Source: Bacillota bacterium (GTDB lineage Bacteria > Bacillota > Clostridia > Lachnospirales > Lachnospiraceae). From it: DNA of 11,541 nt. A program made the position numbers and the translations under genes. Location: positions 1-11,541 of the forward strand of contig JAEWWQ010000177.1 of assembly GCA_023458855.1 (NCBI GenBank). The letters are read 5' to 3'. The notes under the pieces were generated by a model. That model was not told the origin of the DNA. It ran no database searches and was given only the letters and a program-made list of their open reading frames with translations. Shown here one piece after another: positions 1 to 5,954 of this stretch (the stretch's first letter is position 1; the number at the start of each line of letters is the position of its first letter).

Positions 1-841
1 TTATCATAAAGCATTTTTTCAAAATGGGGCACTAAAAAATGAGCATCTGTAGAATACCTTGAAAAGCCAAATCCAATATGATCGAAAATACCTCCCTTAT
101 ACATTTGTATCAGGGTTTTCTCTGCCATTTCCAGTATATCTTTATCATTTTTCAACTTATAGTAATCCATAAGGAACATAAGATTGTGCGGCGTTGGAAA
201 CTTGGGCGCACCGCCGAACCCACCGTTATCTTTATCGAACGTATTATGAAACATATGGATTGCATTTTTAATCAACTCCTCTGAAGTTCCGGGCCTTATA
301 TCCTCGTCATCCTTTATGGACTCCAGAATCTCATTGCTGGACTGTATCAGTTCTTCTTTGCGTTCTATCCATTTCTTGTTTATATATATAAGCAAATCAA
401 TGAATCCGATCATACCGCCGCGTGATTTTTTTGGGAAATATGTGCCTGCGAAAAAGGGTTTTTGATCCGGTGTCATAAATATCGTTGTCGGCCATCCCCC
501 ACTGCCTGTAAGTGTCACACAAATATTCATATATATGCTGTCAATATCCGGTCTTTCTTCTTTATCGACCTTTATTGAAATAAAATTCTCATTCAGGATA
601 TCGGCGACTACAGTATCTTCAAAGCTTTCATGCGCCATAACATGGCACCAGTGACAGGTACGTCATTGCAGACAGGTCAGCTATACCCAATAGATAAGAA
701 AACAGGCTTATCTTCAAGCTTTGCTTTCTCAAAGGCTTCTTCACTCCACGGATACCACTGAACAGGATTGTACGCATGTTGCAGCAGATAAGGTGACTTT
801 TCTTTGATTAACCTATTGGGTATATTTTTTTGATTGTCCAC
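1..841 (-). pseudogene. Disrupted YyaL/DUF255 thioredoxin-domain protein (SSP411 family), partial at window edge
   Basis: The minus strand from GTG at 841 (AGGAGG seven bases upstream) encodes 54 residues including NRLIKEKSPYLLQHAYNPV and VFLSIGYS, then stops at TGA 677-679. The family continues directly with TCHWCHVM. Here that motif resumes only after 20 extra bases (660-679), in another frame, and then reads open to the window edge (SFEDTVVADILNENF, KVDKEERPDIDSIY, GSGGWPTTIFMTP, GGFGGAPKFPTPHNL, PHFEKMLYD). Everything else in the N-terminal thioredoxin-like domain and the start of the alpha/alpha-barrel domain is well preserved, so the lesion is recent or an assembly error. An internal ATG at 638 could start a protein, but it would lack the CxxC. 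Family members are about 650-700 residues, so only the first third is here. The biochemical role of bacterial YyaL is not settled. Pseudogene call confident; family call very confident. Confidence 0.85.
660..679. other. 20-base insertion at the CxxC codons of the yyaL homologue
   Basis: Removing exactly these 20 bases rejoins ...IGYS to TCHWCHVMAHESFED in one open frame, as expected for the family. The insertion brings an in-frame TGA and a frameshift. It creates a direct repeat of GACAGGT (653-659 and 671-677, offset 18). It has no terminal inverted repeats and is far too short to be an insertion sequence, so it looks like a small templated duplication or a sequencing artefact. Confidence 0.75.
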
Positions 842-860
842 AAGACCACCTCCTTTCTAC

Positions 861-899
861 AAAAAAGAGAATGCACTTACAATCGCAAATACATTCTCT
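861..899 (-). terminator. Hairpin plus T-run between the hydrolase remnant and the yyaL homologue
   Basis: On the minus strand, a perfect 8-bp inverted repeat AGAGAATG/CATTCTCT (892-899 and 866-873, 18-nt loop) is followed at once by six T residues (861-866). That is the layout of an intrinsic terminator. It ends about 20 nt before the yyaL-homologue start, and that gap is too short to hold a promoter. It therefore either ends the hxlR transcript or acts as a leaky attenuator for the yyaL homologue. The loop is long, so strength is uncertain. Confidence 0.55.
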
Positions 900-952
900 A
901 ATTATTTGAAATTGATTTTTACCTTGAATATCATCTCCCTCTCTGTACCAAA

Positions 953-1102
953 TTATACAGCATCTGCTCCTGCTATGTAGAAATCACATATTTCATTTTT
1001 ACTAATAAAGTCTGTAAATTCTTCACTGCTTAATGCGTTTCCTTTGTACCCATATGTATTGGGTTTAAAAGTCCTCGTGCCGGCTGATTGCAAACAGGAC
1101 AT
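953..1102 (-). pseudogene. Internal fragment of an isochorismatase-like cysteine hydrolase (49 codons)
   Basis: A 49-codon frame starts with ATG immediately after the TAA of the upstream hxlR gene and ends at TAA 953-955. Its product contains GTRTFKPNTYGYKGNALSSE and then DFYIAGADAV. This resembles the central part of isochorismatase-like cysteine hydrolases, where the segment normally runs on into a Cys-containing catalytic stretch (AGADA-x-x-C-V-x-x-T type). Here the frame stops just before that cysteine, and the N-terminal half with the catalytic Asp is also missing. It is therefore far below the usual size of about 180-200 residues and cannot be a working hydrolase. The TAA-ATG junction would allow coupled translation with hxlR. 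Family assignment is from memory of motif resemblance; it could instead be a genuine unknown small protein. Confidence 0.5.
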
Positions 1103-1441
1103 TTAATCCGCATTGACCTTACTATGTTCTTTTCTGGCAATTTCACCCCATTCTCCCAGTAATTCGAGAGCCGGACAAATGGATTTTCCTAATTCAGTAA
1201 GTGAATATTCTACGCGGGGAGGAATCTCATTATATTGATGTCTGTTTACTATTTTCATATCTTCAAGCTCCTGCAGACTCTTACTTAGCATTAAGTTCGA
1301 TATTCCTTTTAATTTGCGTTGTAATTCATTAAAACGTATCGCGCCATGCAGGTTAAGCAGCCATATAACAGGCAGCTTCCATTTACCGTTAAGTATGCTG
1401 AGCGCATAGATTACAGGGCAATTATCGATGTTATTATCCAT
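1103..1441 (-). CDS. HxlR-family (DUF24) winged-helix transcriptional regulator
   Basis: The 112-residue product is the normal length for the family. It opens with the signature NCPVIYALSILNGKWKLPV (residues 7-25), in which Cys8 sits at the position of the redox-sensing cysteine of HypR, YodB and related regulators. The recognition helix region is about residues 46-66 (ISNLMLSKSLQELEDMKIVN) and the wing about 74-88 (PPRVEYSLTELGKSI). Members act as dimeric DNA-binding repressors or activators, often responding to aldehydes, quinones, disulfide stress or other electrophiles. AAGGAG lies ten bases before ATG. The gene is divergent from the PNPOx-family gene across a 134-bp gap that holds a likely operator, so that gene is the probable target. 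Redox sensing through Cys8 is inference. A hydrolase fragment follows directly downstream. Confidence 0.93.
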   Translation of the reverse strand: MDNNIDNCPVIYALSILNGKWKLPVIWLLNLHGAIRFNELQRKLKGISNLMLSKSLQELEDMKIVNRHQYNEIPPRVEYSLTELGKSICPALELLGEWGEIARKEHSKVNAD

Positions 1442-1478
1442 TAGTTATATTCTCCTTACTTAGTTAGTTCTTTTTCAG

Positions 1479-1501
1479 TACTTGTATAATATTAACTAGT
1501 A
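1479..1501. promoter_or_regulatory. Candidate HxlR operator with overlapping plus-strand promoter
   Basis: An imperfect 23-nt dyad with TACT at 1479-1482 and AGTA at 1498-1501 lies in the gap between hxlR and the PNPOx gene. Seven of the eleven paired positions match. TACT...AGTA outer arms resemble known sites of HxlR-family regulators. It overlaps a possible plus-strand promoter: TTGTAT (1482-1487), 16 bases, TATAAT (1504-1509). The -35 is poor and the whole gap is AT-rich, so the assignment is tentative. I could not pick out a convincing minus-strand promoter for hxlR. Confidence 0.45.
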
Positions 1502-1575
1502 TTTATAATAATATCATAATCAGTTAAAAAATAAAATTTTTTTTACTAATTCTATTAATTGAATGGAGGAAAAGC

Positions 1576-1968
1576 ATGAGTAAAGTAGTTGATTTTTTAA
1601 ATGAAGCAAAGACATACTATCTCGCGACAGTAGAAGAAAATGAAGCAAGGGTCAGACCGATTGGAGCAACTGTTGCGTATAATGGCAAGGTATATTTTGC
1701 AACGAATAACAAAAAGGAAATGTTCCAACAATTGTGCAAAAATCCTAATGTCGCTATTTCCGGCATGAGCAACATGCAGTGGATCAGAATTACCGGCAAG
1801 GCAGTCGTAGATCCCGATATCGATGCAAAAAAAGCATTACTAGAGGCAAATCCGGCAGTAAAGGAGATGTACAGCATTGATGACGGTATTTTTGAAGTCT
1901 TTTATTTAAAGGATATGAAAGCAATTCTCTATTCATTTACAGAAGCACCGGTTGAACTGGAAAATTAA
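1576..1968 (+). CDS. Pyridoxamine 5'-phosphate oxidase family (FMN-binding split barrel) protein
   Basis: The 130-residue product fits the small single-domain flavin-binding split-barrel proteins. The N-terminal helix (VVDFLNEAKTYYLATVEEN) is followed by the strand and loop ARVRPIGATVAYNGKVYFAT (24-43), the usual flavin-phosphate-binding region. Then come NKKEMFQQLCKNPNVAIS (45-62) and a beta-rich C-terminal half ending IFEVFYLKDMKAILYSF. Relatives are flavin- or F420-dependent reductases or FMN carriers, and some reduce nitro compounds; the substrate here cannot be told. True PNPOx enzymes of vitamin B6 synthesis are longer, so pdxH is unlikely. GGAGG (1565-1569) lies six bases before ATG. 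Divergence from an HxlR regulator is a common arrangement for stress-induced flavoproteins and suggests control by that regulator. A strong terminator follows. Confidence 0.88.
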   Translation: MSKVVDFLNEAKTYYLATVEENEARVRPIGATVAYNGKVYFATNNKKEMFQQLCKNPNVAISGMSNMQWIRITGKAVVDPDIDAKKALLEANPAVKEMYSIDDGIFEVFYLKDMKAILYSFTEAPVELEN

Positions 1969-1986
1969 TAAATAGCACAGTCTGTC

Positions 1987-2019
1987 ATGCTCCCCCTATA
2001 ATAGGAGGAGCATATTTTT
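1987..2019 (+). terminator. Intrinsic terminator of the PNPOx-family gene
   Basis: ATGCTCC (1987-1993) pairs perfectly with GGAGCAT (2007-2013). Inside, CCTA pairs with TAGG around a TAA loop after one C/A mismatch. The stem is followed by ATTTTT (2014-2019). It starts 19 nt after the stop codon. There is no T-run on the other strand, so it acts on plus-strand transcripts only. Confidence 0.85.
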
Positions 2020-2025
2020 CACTCT

Positions 2026-2436
2026 CTATACACTGTTTTTTTCCTGATTATCAAAAAGTGTTATTCCAATACAAGTTAAGCCTATTCCCAGCATAATAAA
2101 TCCCGAATACATATCTATTGCTTCTAATATGGAAAGAACAATAACAGCAACTCCCATCCCTATAGTAATTGCTTTACATACAAGTGCTATAATGCTGCCA
2201 ATCTCTTTTTCATCACCAATTTGTCCCGTCTTCTTAATTTGCATAAGGTCATCAACGGATATTTCAAATATCTCCGCTAGTTTTGGCAATGAATTGATAT
2301 CAGGGCAAGATAGATCTCTTTCCCATTTTGATACTGCCTTATCGGTAACTCCCATTTTCTCTGCCAATTCTGCTTGTGTCATTCCCTTTTCTTTTCTACA
2401 TGATATAATCATCATTCCAAGTGTCTGTTTTTTCAT
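2026..2436 (-). CDS. XRE/Cro-CI helix-turn-helix regulator with two C-terminal membrane helices
   Basis: The 136-residue product has an N-terminal Xre/HTH_3 domain (about 7-63). The core is MTQAELAEKMGV followed by TDKAVSKWERDLSCPD, the recognition-helix pattern seen in many Firmicute regulators, and it closes with LAEIFEISVDDLM. After a short polar linker come two hydrophobic stretches, about 79-105 and 108-127, that should cross the membrane, leaving a short charged tail. This layout (soluble HTH tied to two membrane helices) recurs in Firmicutes, but the signal it senses is mostly unknown. GGAGG lies nine bases before ATG. It is divergent from a membrane metalloprotease gene, which may be its target or its regulator by proteolysis; that link is inference from position only. 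Confidence 0.92.
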   Translation of the reverse strand: MKKQTLGMMIISCRKEKGMTQAELAEKMGVTDKAVSKWERDLSCPDINSLPKLAEIFEISVDDLMQIKKTGQIGDEKEIGSIIALVCKAITIGMGVAVIVLSILEAIDMYSGFIMLGIGLTCIGITLFDNQEKNSV

Positions 2437-2456
2437 AATCTAATTCCTCCGCTTTT

Positions 2457-2488
2457 TTGGTAATTATATAGTAGCACTCCCTTACCAA
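2457..2488. promoter_or_regulatory. Inverted repeat upstream of the XRE regulator gene
   Basis: TTGGTAA (2457-2463) and TTACCAA (2482-2488) form a perfect 7-bp inverted repeat separated by 18 nt. It starts 20 bases before the XRE start codon. A TATAAT in minus orientation (2463-2468) overlaps one arm. The placement suits an autoregulatory operator of the XRE protein, but no binding consensus is known to me for it. Confidence 0.4.
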
Positions 2489-2529
2489 TATAGTCTATCG
2501 ACTCATTGTTTAATTTGCTCTACCTGTAG

Positions 2530-2558
2530 TTTACCTTCCGTTTTTTATGGGTTATAAT
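2530..2558 (+). promoter_or_regulatory. Sigma-A type promoter for the M50B-like protease gene
   Basis: TTTACC (2530-2535, four of six matches to the -35 consensus) is followed after exactly 17 bases by a perfect TATAAT (2553-2558). The start codon at 2587 is 28 bases beyond the -10 box, giving a short leader with GGAGG at 2577-2581. Confidence 0.65.
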
Positions 2559-2586
2559 TATTTTCATAAAATGTTTGGAGGTTCCA

Positions 2587-3411
2587 ATGAAAATTTCTCT
2601 GATTCTATTATTAAAGAATTTTTTTCTGATAAATCTATTGCTTTTGTTTCCCTTGCTTATATTCGGAATCATTTTTTCTTTTATAAAAAAACAGAATAAT
2701 AGATACCTTAGAGAAAGTATCGGACATTTTGGAACCTTGTTTTTTGGAATTATCGGGGTTCCTGTTCATGAACTAAGCCATTTGCTGATGTGCCTAATAT
2801 TTAAACACACAGTAACAGAAGTTCGTTTGTTCAGACCTTTAAAGAGCAGACAAGATACTATTCTTGGATATGTAAAACATAAATATAATAAAAACAGTAT
2901 TTATCAGGTGACCGGATGCTTTTTTATAGGTATTGCTCCCATGGTATTTGGAGCATTTCTTATCGTATTTATAATGAATCTTATTTATCCCTCTCTGCTT
3001 AGTACCATGGTTTCTTTCCCTGGTATTGATGACTTACAAATGAATAAAATGTTAAATGTCTTTCTCTATAATGGACGAGTCATTGTAATGACCATATTTT
3101 CTCATTCCAGTTTAATGAATATCTCCTGCTGGATCGGAATTTATTTTATTGTATCAATTGCACTTCATATGACAATCAGCAAAGCTGATTTTGTGAATGC
3201 AATGAACGGTTTTTTACTTCTTGAAAGTATAGTCTTACTTTTCTCTTTTATTAATATTTTCCCTGGATCAAATGCGGCAGGTATCATTAAGACTGTGGAA
3301 CAAATTTCCTCAATACTTTTAACGGTATTATTTATTTCGGCAATTTTTCTGAGTATCGTTTACCTGTTTTCTTATATCTTATACCGAATATTTAATGAGT
3401 TCCTTATGTGA
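2587..3411 (+). CDS. M50B-like membrane zinc metalloprotease family protein
   Basis: The 274-residue product is polytopic, with hydrophobic segments at roughly residues 5-33, 48-74, 108-137, 180-196, 208-226 and 240-266. GVPVHELSHLL at about 57-67 gives a HExxH zinc motif (His61, Glu62, His65) inside a membrane helix. The later LHMTISKADFVNA stretch supplies an Asp (about 201) placed like the third metal ligand of M50 proteases. The segment after HExxH (TEVRLFRPLK...LGYVKHKYN) and GCFFIGIAPMVFGAF are typical of the M50B-like family of uncharacterised bacterial proteins. M50 enzymes do intramembrane cleavage; no substrate is visible here. I chose ATG 2587, with GGAGG five bases upstream, over an in-frame TTG at 2575. 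The stop codon is TGA. A 5-bp hairpin overlaps the stop but has no T-run. It is a lone gene convergent with ilvD. Confidence 0.75.
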   Translation: MKISLILLLKNFFLINLLLLFPLLIFGIIFSFIKKQNNRYLRESIGHFGTLFFGIIGVPVHELSHLLMCLIFKHTVTEVRLFRPLKSRQDTILGYVKHKYNKNSIYQVTGCFFIGIAPMVFGAFLIVFIMNLIYPSLLSTMVSFPGIDDLQMNKMLNVFLYNGRVIVMTIFSHSSLMNISCWIGIYFIVSIALHMTISKADFVNAMNGFLLLESIVLLFSFINIFPGSNAAGIIKTVEQISSILLTVLFISAIFLSIVYLFSYILYRIFNEFLM

Positions 3412-3466
3412 GCTTGTCACAGAACTACTTCCCAACAGACTGCTATAATCAAAAAAATCAGAGGCC

Positions 3467-5125
3467 TTACTGCAAAACCGCTCCCGTACAGCCCGAAGAG
3501 ACATTTTTAGCATATCTGGCCAGATATCCCTTTTTTATTCTTGGTTCCATTGGTTTCCAGTTTTGTTTACGGCTTTCAAGTTCTTCGTTTGAAATCAGTA
3601 TATTTATTCTATTCTCAGGAATATCAATCTCAATCCGGTCGCCTTCCTGAATGAATGCAATATTGCCGCCGACTGCTGCTTCAGGCGAGACATGACCGAT
3701 CGCTGCTCCCCTCGTCGCACCTGAGAATCTTCCGTCCGTAATCAAAGCTACACTTTCACCAAGCCCGCTTCCCACAATTGCAGAAGTAGGATTCAGCATT
3801 TCCCTCATCCCCGGGCCGCCTTTTGGTCCTTCATATCGAATGACTACTACGTCCCCTGCATGAATCTGTCCTTCGTATATCTTATTTAATGCATCCTCTT
3901 CACAGTCAAATACTCGGGCATATCCGGTATGTTTCATCATCGTTTCTGCGACAGCAGAACGTTTCACGACACAGCCATCCGGAGCCAGATTCCCCTTTAA
4001 TACTGCAATTCCACCTTTTTGGCTGTATGGATCAGCCACACTGCGTATGATCTCATGATCAGTTACCACTTTTCCTTTTATATTATCTCCCAGTGTTTTT
4101 CCATTACAGCTCAGACACTCCGTATTCAGCAGATTCAATTTATTGATTTCATTCATGACAGCCGGAATTCCACCTGCTTCATGAAGCTCTTCTATGTAAT
4201 GTTCCCCCGCCGGTGCAAGATGACACAAATTCGGCGTCTTATCTGAGATCTCGTTGGCCATATCCAGATTCAGATCGAACTCACATTCATGTGCGATAGC
4301 AGGCAGATGAAGCATACTGTTGGTAGAACATCCCAGTGCCATATCAATAGTGAGTGCATTATAAAAAGCATCTTTTGTCATGATATCTCGTGGCTTAATA
4401 TCTTTCCTCACCAATTCCATGATCTGTATGCCGGTTTCCTTTGCAAGTCTGATTCTTTCCGAATAAACTGCCGGAATAGTACCATTCCCACTAAGAGCCA
4501 TTCCCAGAACTTCAGTTAAACAATTCATGCTGTTCGCCGTAAACATGCCTGAACAGGAACCGCAGGTAGGGCATGCTGCGTTTTCATAGGTGCATAATGT
4601 ATCGTTATCAATTTTTCAGCTTCGGAATTCACTTACAGCTTCTGATATATTGGAATAACTGATTTTTCTTTTTCCTATTTTTCCTGCCAGCATTGGTCCG
4701 CCGCTGATAAAGATGGAGGGAATATTTAATCTGGCTGCTGCCATAAGCAGGCCCGGAACATTTTTGTCACAGTTTGGAATCATGACCAAGCCATCAAATG
4801 GATGTGCAGTAGCCATAGCTTCTGTGGAATCCGCAATAAGCTCCCGTGTAACAAGCGAATATTTCATTCCTTCATGCCCCATGGCAATGCCATCGCAAAC
4901 GGCAATCGCGGGAAATATAAACGGAATACCGCCTGCCTGCAGCACTCCCTGCTTCACCGCTTCAGCGATCTTATCAAGATTCATATGTCCTGGCACAATT
5001 TCATTAAAAGAACTGACAATACCGATGAACGGTTTTCCAAACTCCCGTTCTGTTATTCCTAAAGCATGCAATAATGCTCTCTGCGGGGCTGCATTCACTC
5101 CCTGTGTAATTCTATCGCTCCTCAT
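3467..5125 (-). pseudogene. ilvD: Dihydroxy-acid dehydratase (IlvD) gene interrupted by one in-frame TGA
   Basis: The frame from ATG 5125 to TAA 3467 has 552 codons, the normal IlvD length, with the family intact from MRSDRITQGVNAAPQRAL to the C-terminal GYLARYAKN. IlvD removes water from dihydroxy acids in valine, leucine and isoleucine synthesis using an Fe-S cluster. Codon 170 is TGA (4616-4618). It follows EFRS and precedes KID, where homologues usually have Gly, so GGA to TGA is the simplest change. Upstream is the PNCDK motif (Cys119); downstream is ACPTCGSCSGMFTAN (codons 184-198), which carries the other cluster cysteine. The stop splits the cluster ligands, so neither half can work alone. 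The next ATG (codon 194) lies inside that motif and has no obvious ribosome binding site. TAGGAG lies five bases before ATG 5125. It could also be a sequence error or a readthrough codon. Confidence 0.85.
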
Positions 5126-5139
5126 ACTTGCTCCTATCT

Positions 5140-5153
5140 GCCGCTTTGGCGGC
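5140..5153 (-). promoter_or_regulatory. GC-rich hairpin in the ilvD leader
   Basis: On the minus strand, GCCGC-CAAA-GCGGC forms a 5-bp GC stem with a four-base loop in otherwise AT-rich leader DNA. It lies between the promoter and the ribosome binding site, about seven bases before AGGAG. No T-run follows, so it is not a terminator. It may stabilise the leader or affect ribosome access. Confidence 0.4.
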
Positions 5154-5160
5154 TCTTATA

Positions 5161-5228
5161 ATACAACTTATTATCTCCTATAAGATGTATTATATATACC
5201 GAGTTGTATGATGTCAATACAGTTGTAT
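5161..5228. promoter_or_regulatory. Three AGTTGTAT motifs around the ilvD promoter, likely GntR/FadR operator
   Basis: AGTTGTAT occurs at 5202-5209 and 5221-5228 in the same orientation, 19 bp apart (AGTTGTATG is shared). It occurs at 5161-5168 in the opposite orientation. The 5161 and 5202 copies form a perfect 8-bp inverted repeat that encloses the -10 box. The 5202 copy lies in the promoter spacer, and the 5221 copy lies just upstream of the -35. This placement is what a repressor would use. The GntR/FadR-type gene begins on the other side of the gap, so it is the obvious candidate binder. Confidence 0.65.
5189..5217 (-). promoter_or_regulatory. Consensus sigma-A promoter of ilvD
   Basis: On the minus strand a perfect TTGACA (5217-5212) is followed after exactly 17 bases by a perfect TATAAT (5194-5189). 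Transcription should start near 5182, giving a leader of roughly 57 nt. It means ilvD can be expressed apart from the upstream genes. So strong a promoter with embedded repeats suggests that repression is the main control. Confidence 0.85.
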
Positions 5229-5235
5229 GCTCTCT

Positions 5236-5931
5236 TTAAGAAGAACCAATTTCTAATTGTTCTATCGCATGTAAAATATGTATTTTCATGGCAGTTCTTG
5301 CACCTTCCGCATTCCTGCTTTCCATGAACTGTAACAGCATCCTGTGGTCTGAAACCGTTTCTTCCACTACAGCTTTTTTTGACTCTGAGAGCATGACTCC
5401 CTTATCAATAGCCTCAAATATAATTGGCATGAGCCTGTTCATAAATTCATTGTGGGTTGCTTTTGCAATTGCCTTGTGAAACGCCTGTTCATCCATTGTT
5501 CTGTCTCTGCCCTCACGGATCAGGACTTCTATTCTTTCACCAAGCGCAAGAATTCTGTTTAATTCTGTATCTGTAGCACGTTTTGTTGCATAATAAGCCG
5601 CTTCCGGTTCAAAAATCAATCGCATCTCATACAGATCTCCTGCATCGACTTTTGCAGTTGTAAGAGGGGACAATGTTTCCAGAGACTGTTCTTCAAAGTC
5701 TTCCCTTATAAAAGTCCCTTTACCTCTTCGAATTTCTACAACATTGCCTGCTGCCAGAATACGAAACGCTTCTCTTAACGTCGTGCGGCTTACCTTTAGT
5801 TCTTCTGATAATTGATTCTCATTTGGCAGTTTATCACCTGGCTTAAATCTTTTCTCTATCGTAATCATTGACAATATTGCATCTGCAATGCTGTCAGACA
5901 ACCTCTTCTCTCTTTCCATCCCTGGCTCCAT
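5236..5931 (-). CDS. GntR-family (FadR subfamily, FCD domain) transcriptional regulator
   Basis: The 231-residue product has an N-terminal GntR winged helix (about 10-76) with PGDKLPNENQLSEELKVSRT, TLREAFRILAAGNVVEIRRG and KGTFI. A C-terminal all-helical FCD domain (about 97-225) follows. Its usual metal and ligand pocket residues are present: Asp147 and His152 (DEQAFHKAI), His196 (SDHRML) and His218 (MKIHIL). FCD regulators typically bind small organic acids and repress neighbouring catabolic or biosynthetic genes. Here the next gene is ilvD, whose promoter carries three AGTTGTAT motifs, so ilvD is the likely target; the ligand is unknown. The gene follows the GTPase-nuclease fusion gene by 23 nt. 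Two starts are possible: ATG 5931 (AAGG upstream) or in-frame ATG 5919 (GGAG six bases upstream). Confidence 0.93.
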   Translation of the reverse strand: MEPGMEREKRLSDSIADAILSMITIEKRFKPGDKLPNENQLSEELKVSRTTLREAFRILAAGNVVEIRRGKGTFIREDFEEQSLETLSPLTTAKVDAGDLYEMRLIFEPEAAYYATKRATDTELNRILALGERIEVLIREGRDRTMDEQAFHKAIAKATHNEFMNRLMPIIFEAIDKGVMLSESKKAVVEETVSDHRMLLQFMESRNAEGARTAMKIHILHAIEQLEIGSS

Positions 5932-5954
5932 CTGCGACCTTAGCCGCTACAATA

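Noticed and set aside
653..677. GACAGGT direct repeat as insertion-sequence target duplication or phase-variable switch
   Set aside because: Only 11 bases separate the copies, there are no terminal inverted repeats, and loss of one repeat unit (18 bases) would not restore the reading frame.
3407..3421. TGTGA-gcttg-TCACA hairpin as terminator of the M50B-like gene
   Set aside because: The stem is only 5 bp, overlaps the stop codon and lacks a T-run.
3440..3466. Terminator after ilvD on the minus strand
   Set aside because: There is a run of seven T on the minus strand, but the only structure before it is AGGCCT with a three-base CAG/CTG arm. That is too weak to call.
3408..3650. 80-codon plus-strand frame after the M50B-like gene
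   Set aside because: It overlaps the M50B-like stop codon and runs mostly antisense to the conserved end of ilvD. Its product resembles no family.
4616..4618. TGA as a selenocysteine codon or reassigned UGA
   Set aside because: IlvD has Gly, not Cys, at this position, and I see no clear SECIS-type hairpin directly after it. TGA is used as a normal stop for the M50B-like gene at 3409-3411, so a nonsense change is simpler.
4713..5183. 156-codon plus-strand reading frame opposite ilvD
   Set aside because: It is antisense to highly conserved IlvD codons, has no ribosome binding site or recognisable motif, and arises from codon bias of the real gene. The same reasoning applies to the other plus-strand frames opposite 5236-11281.
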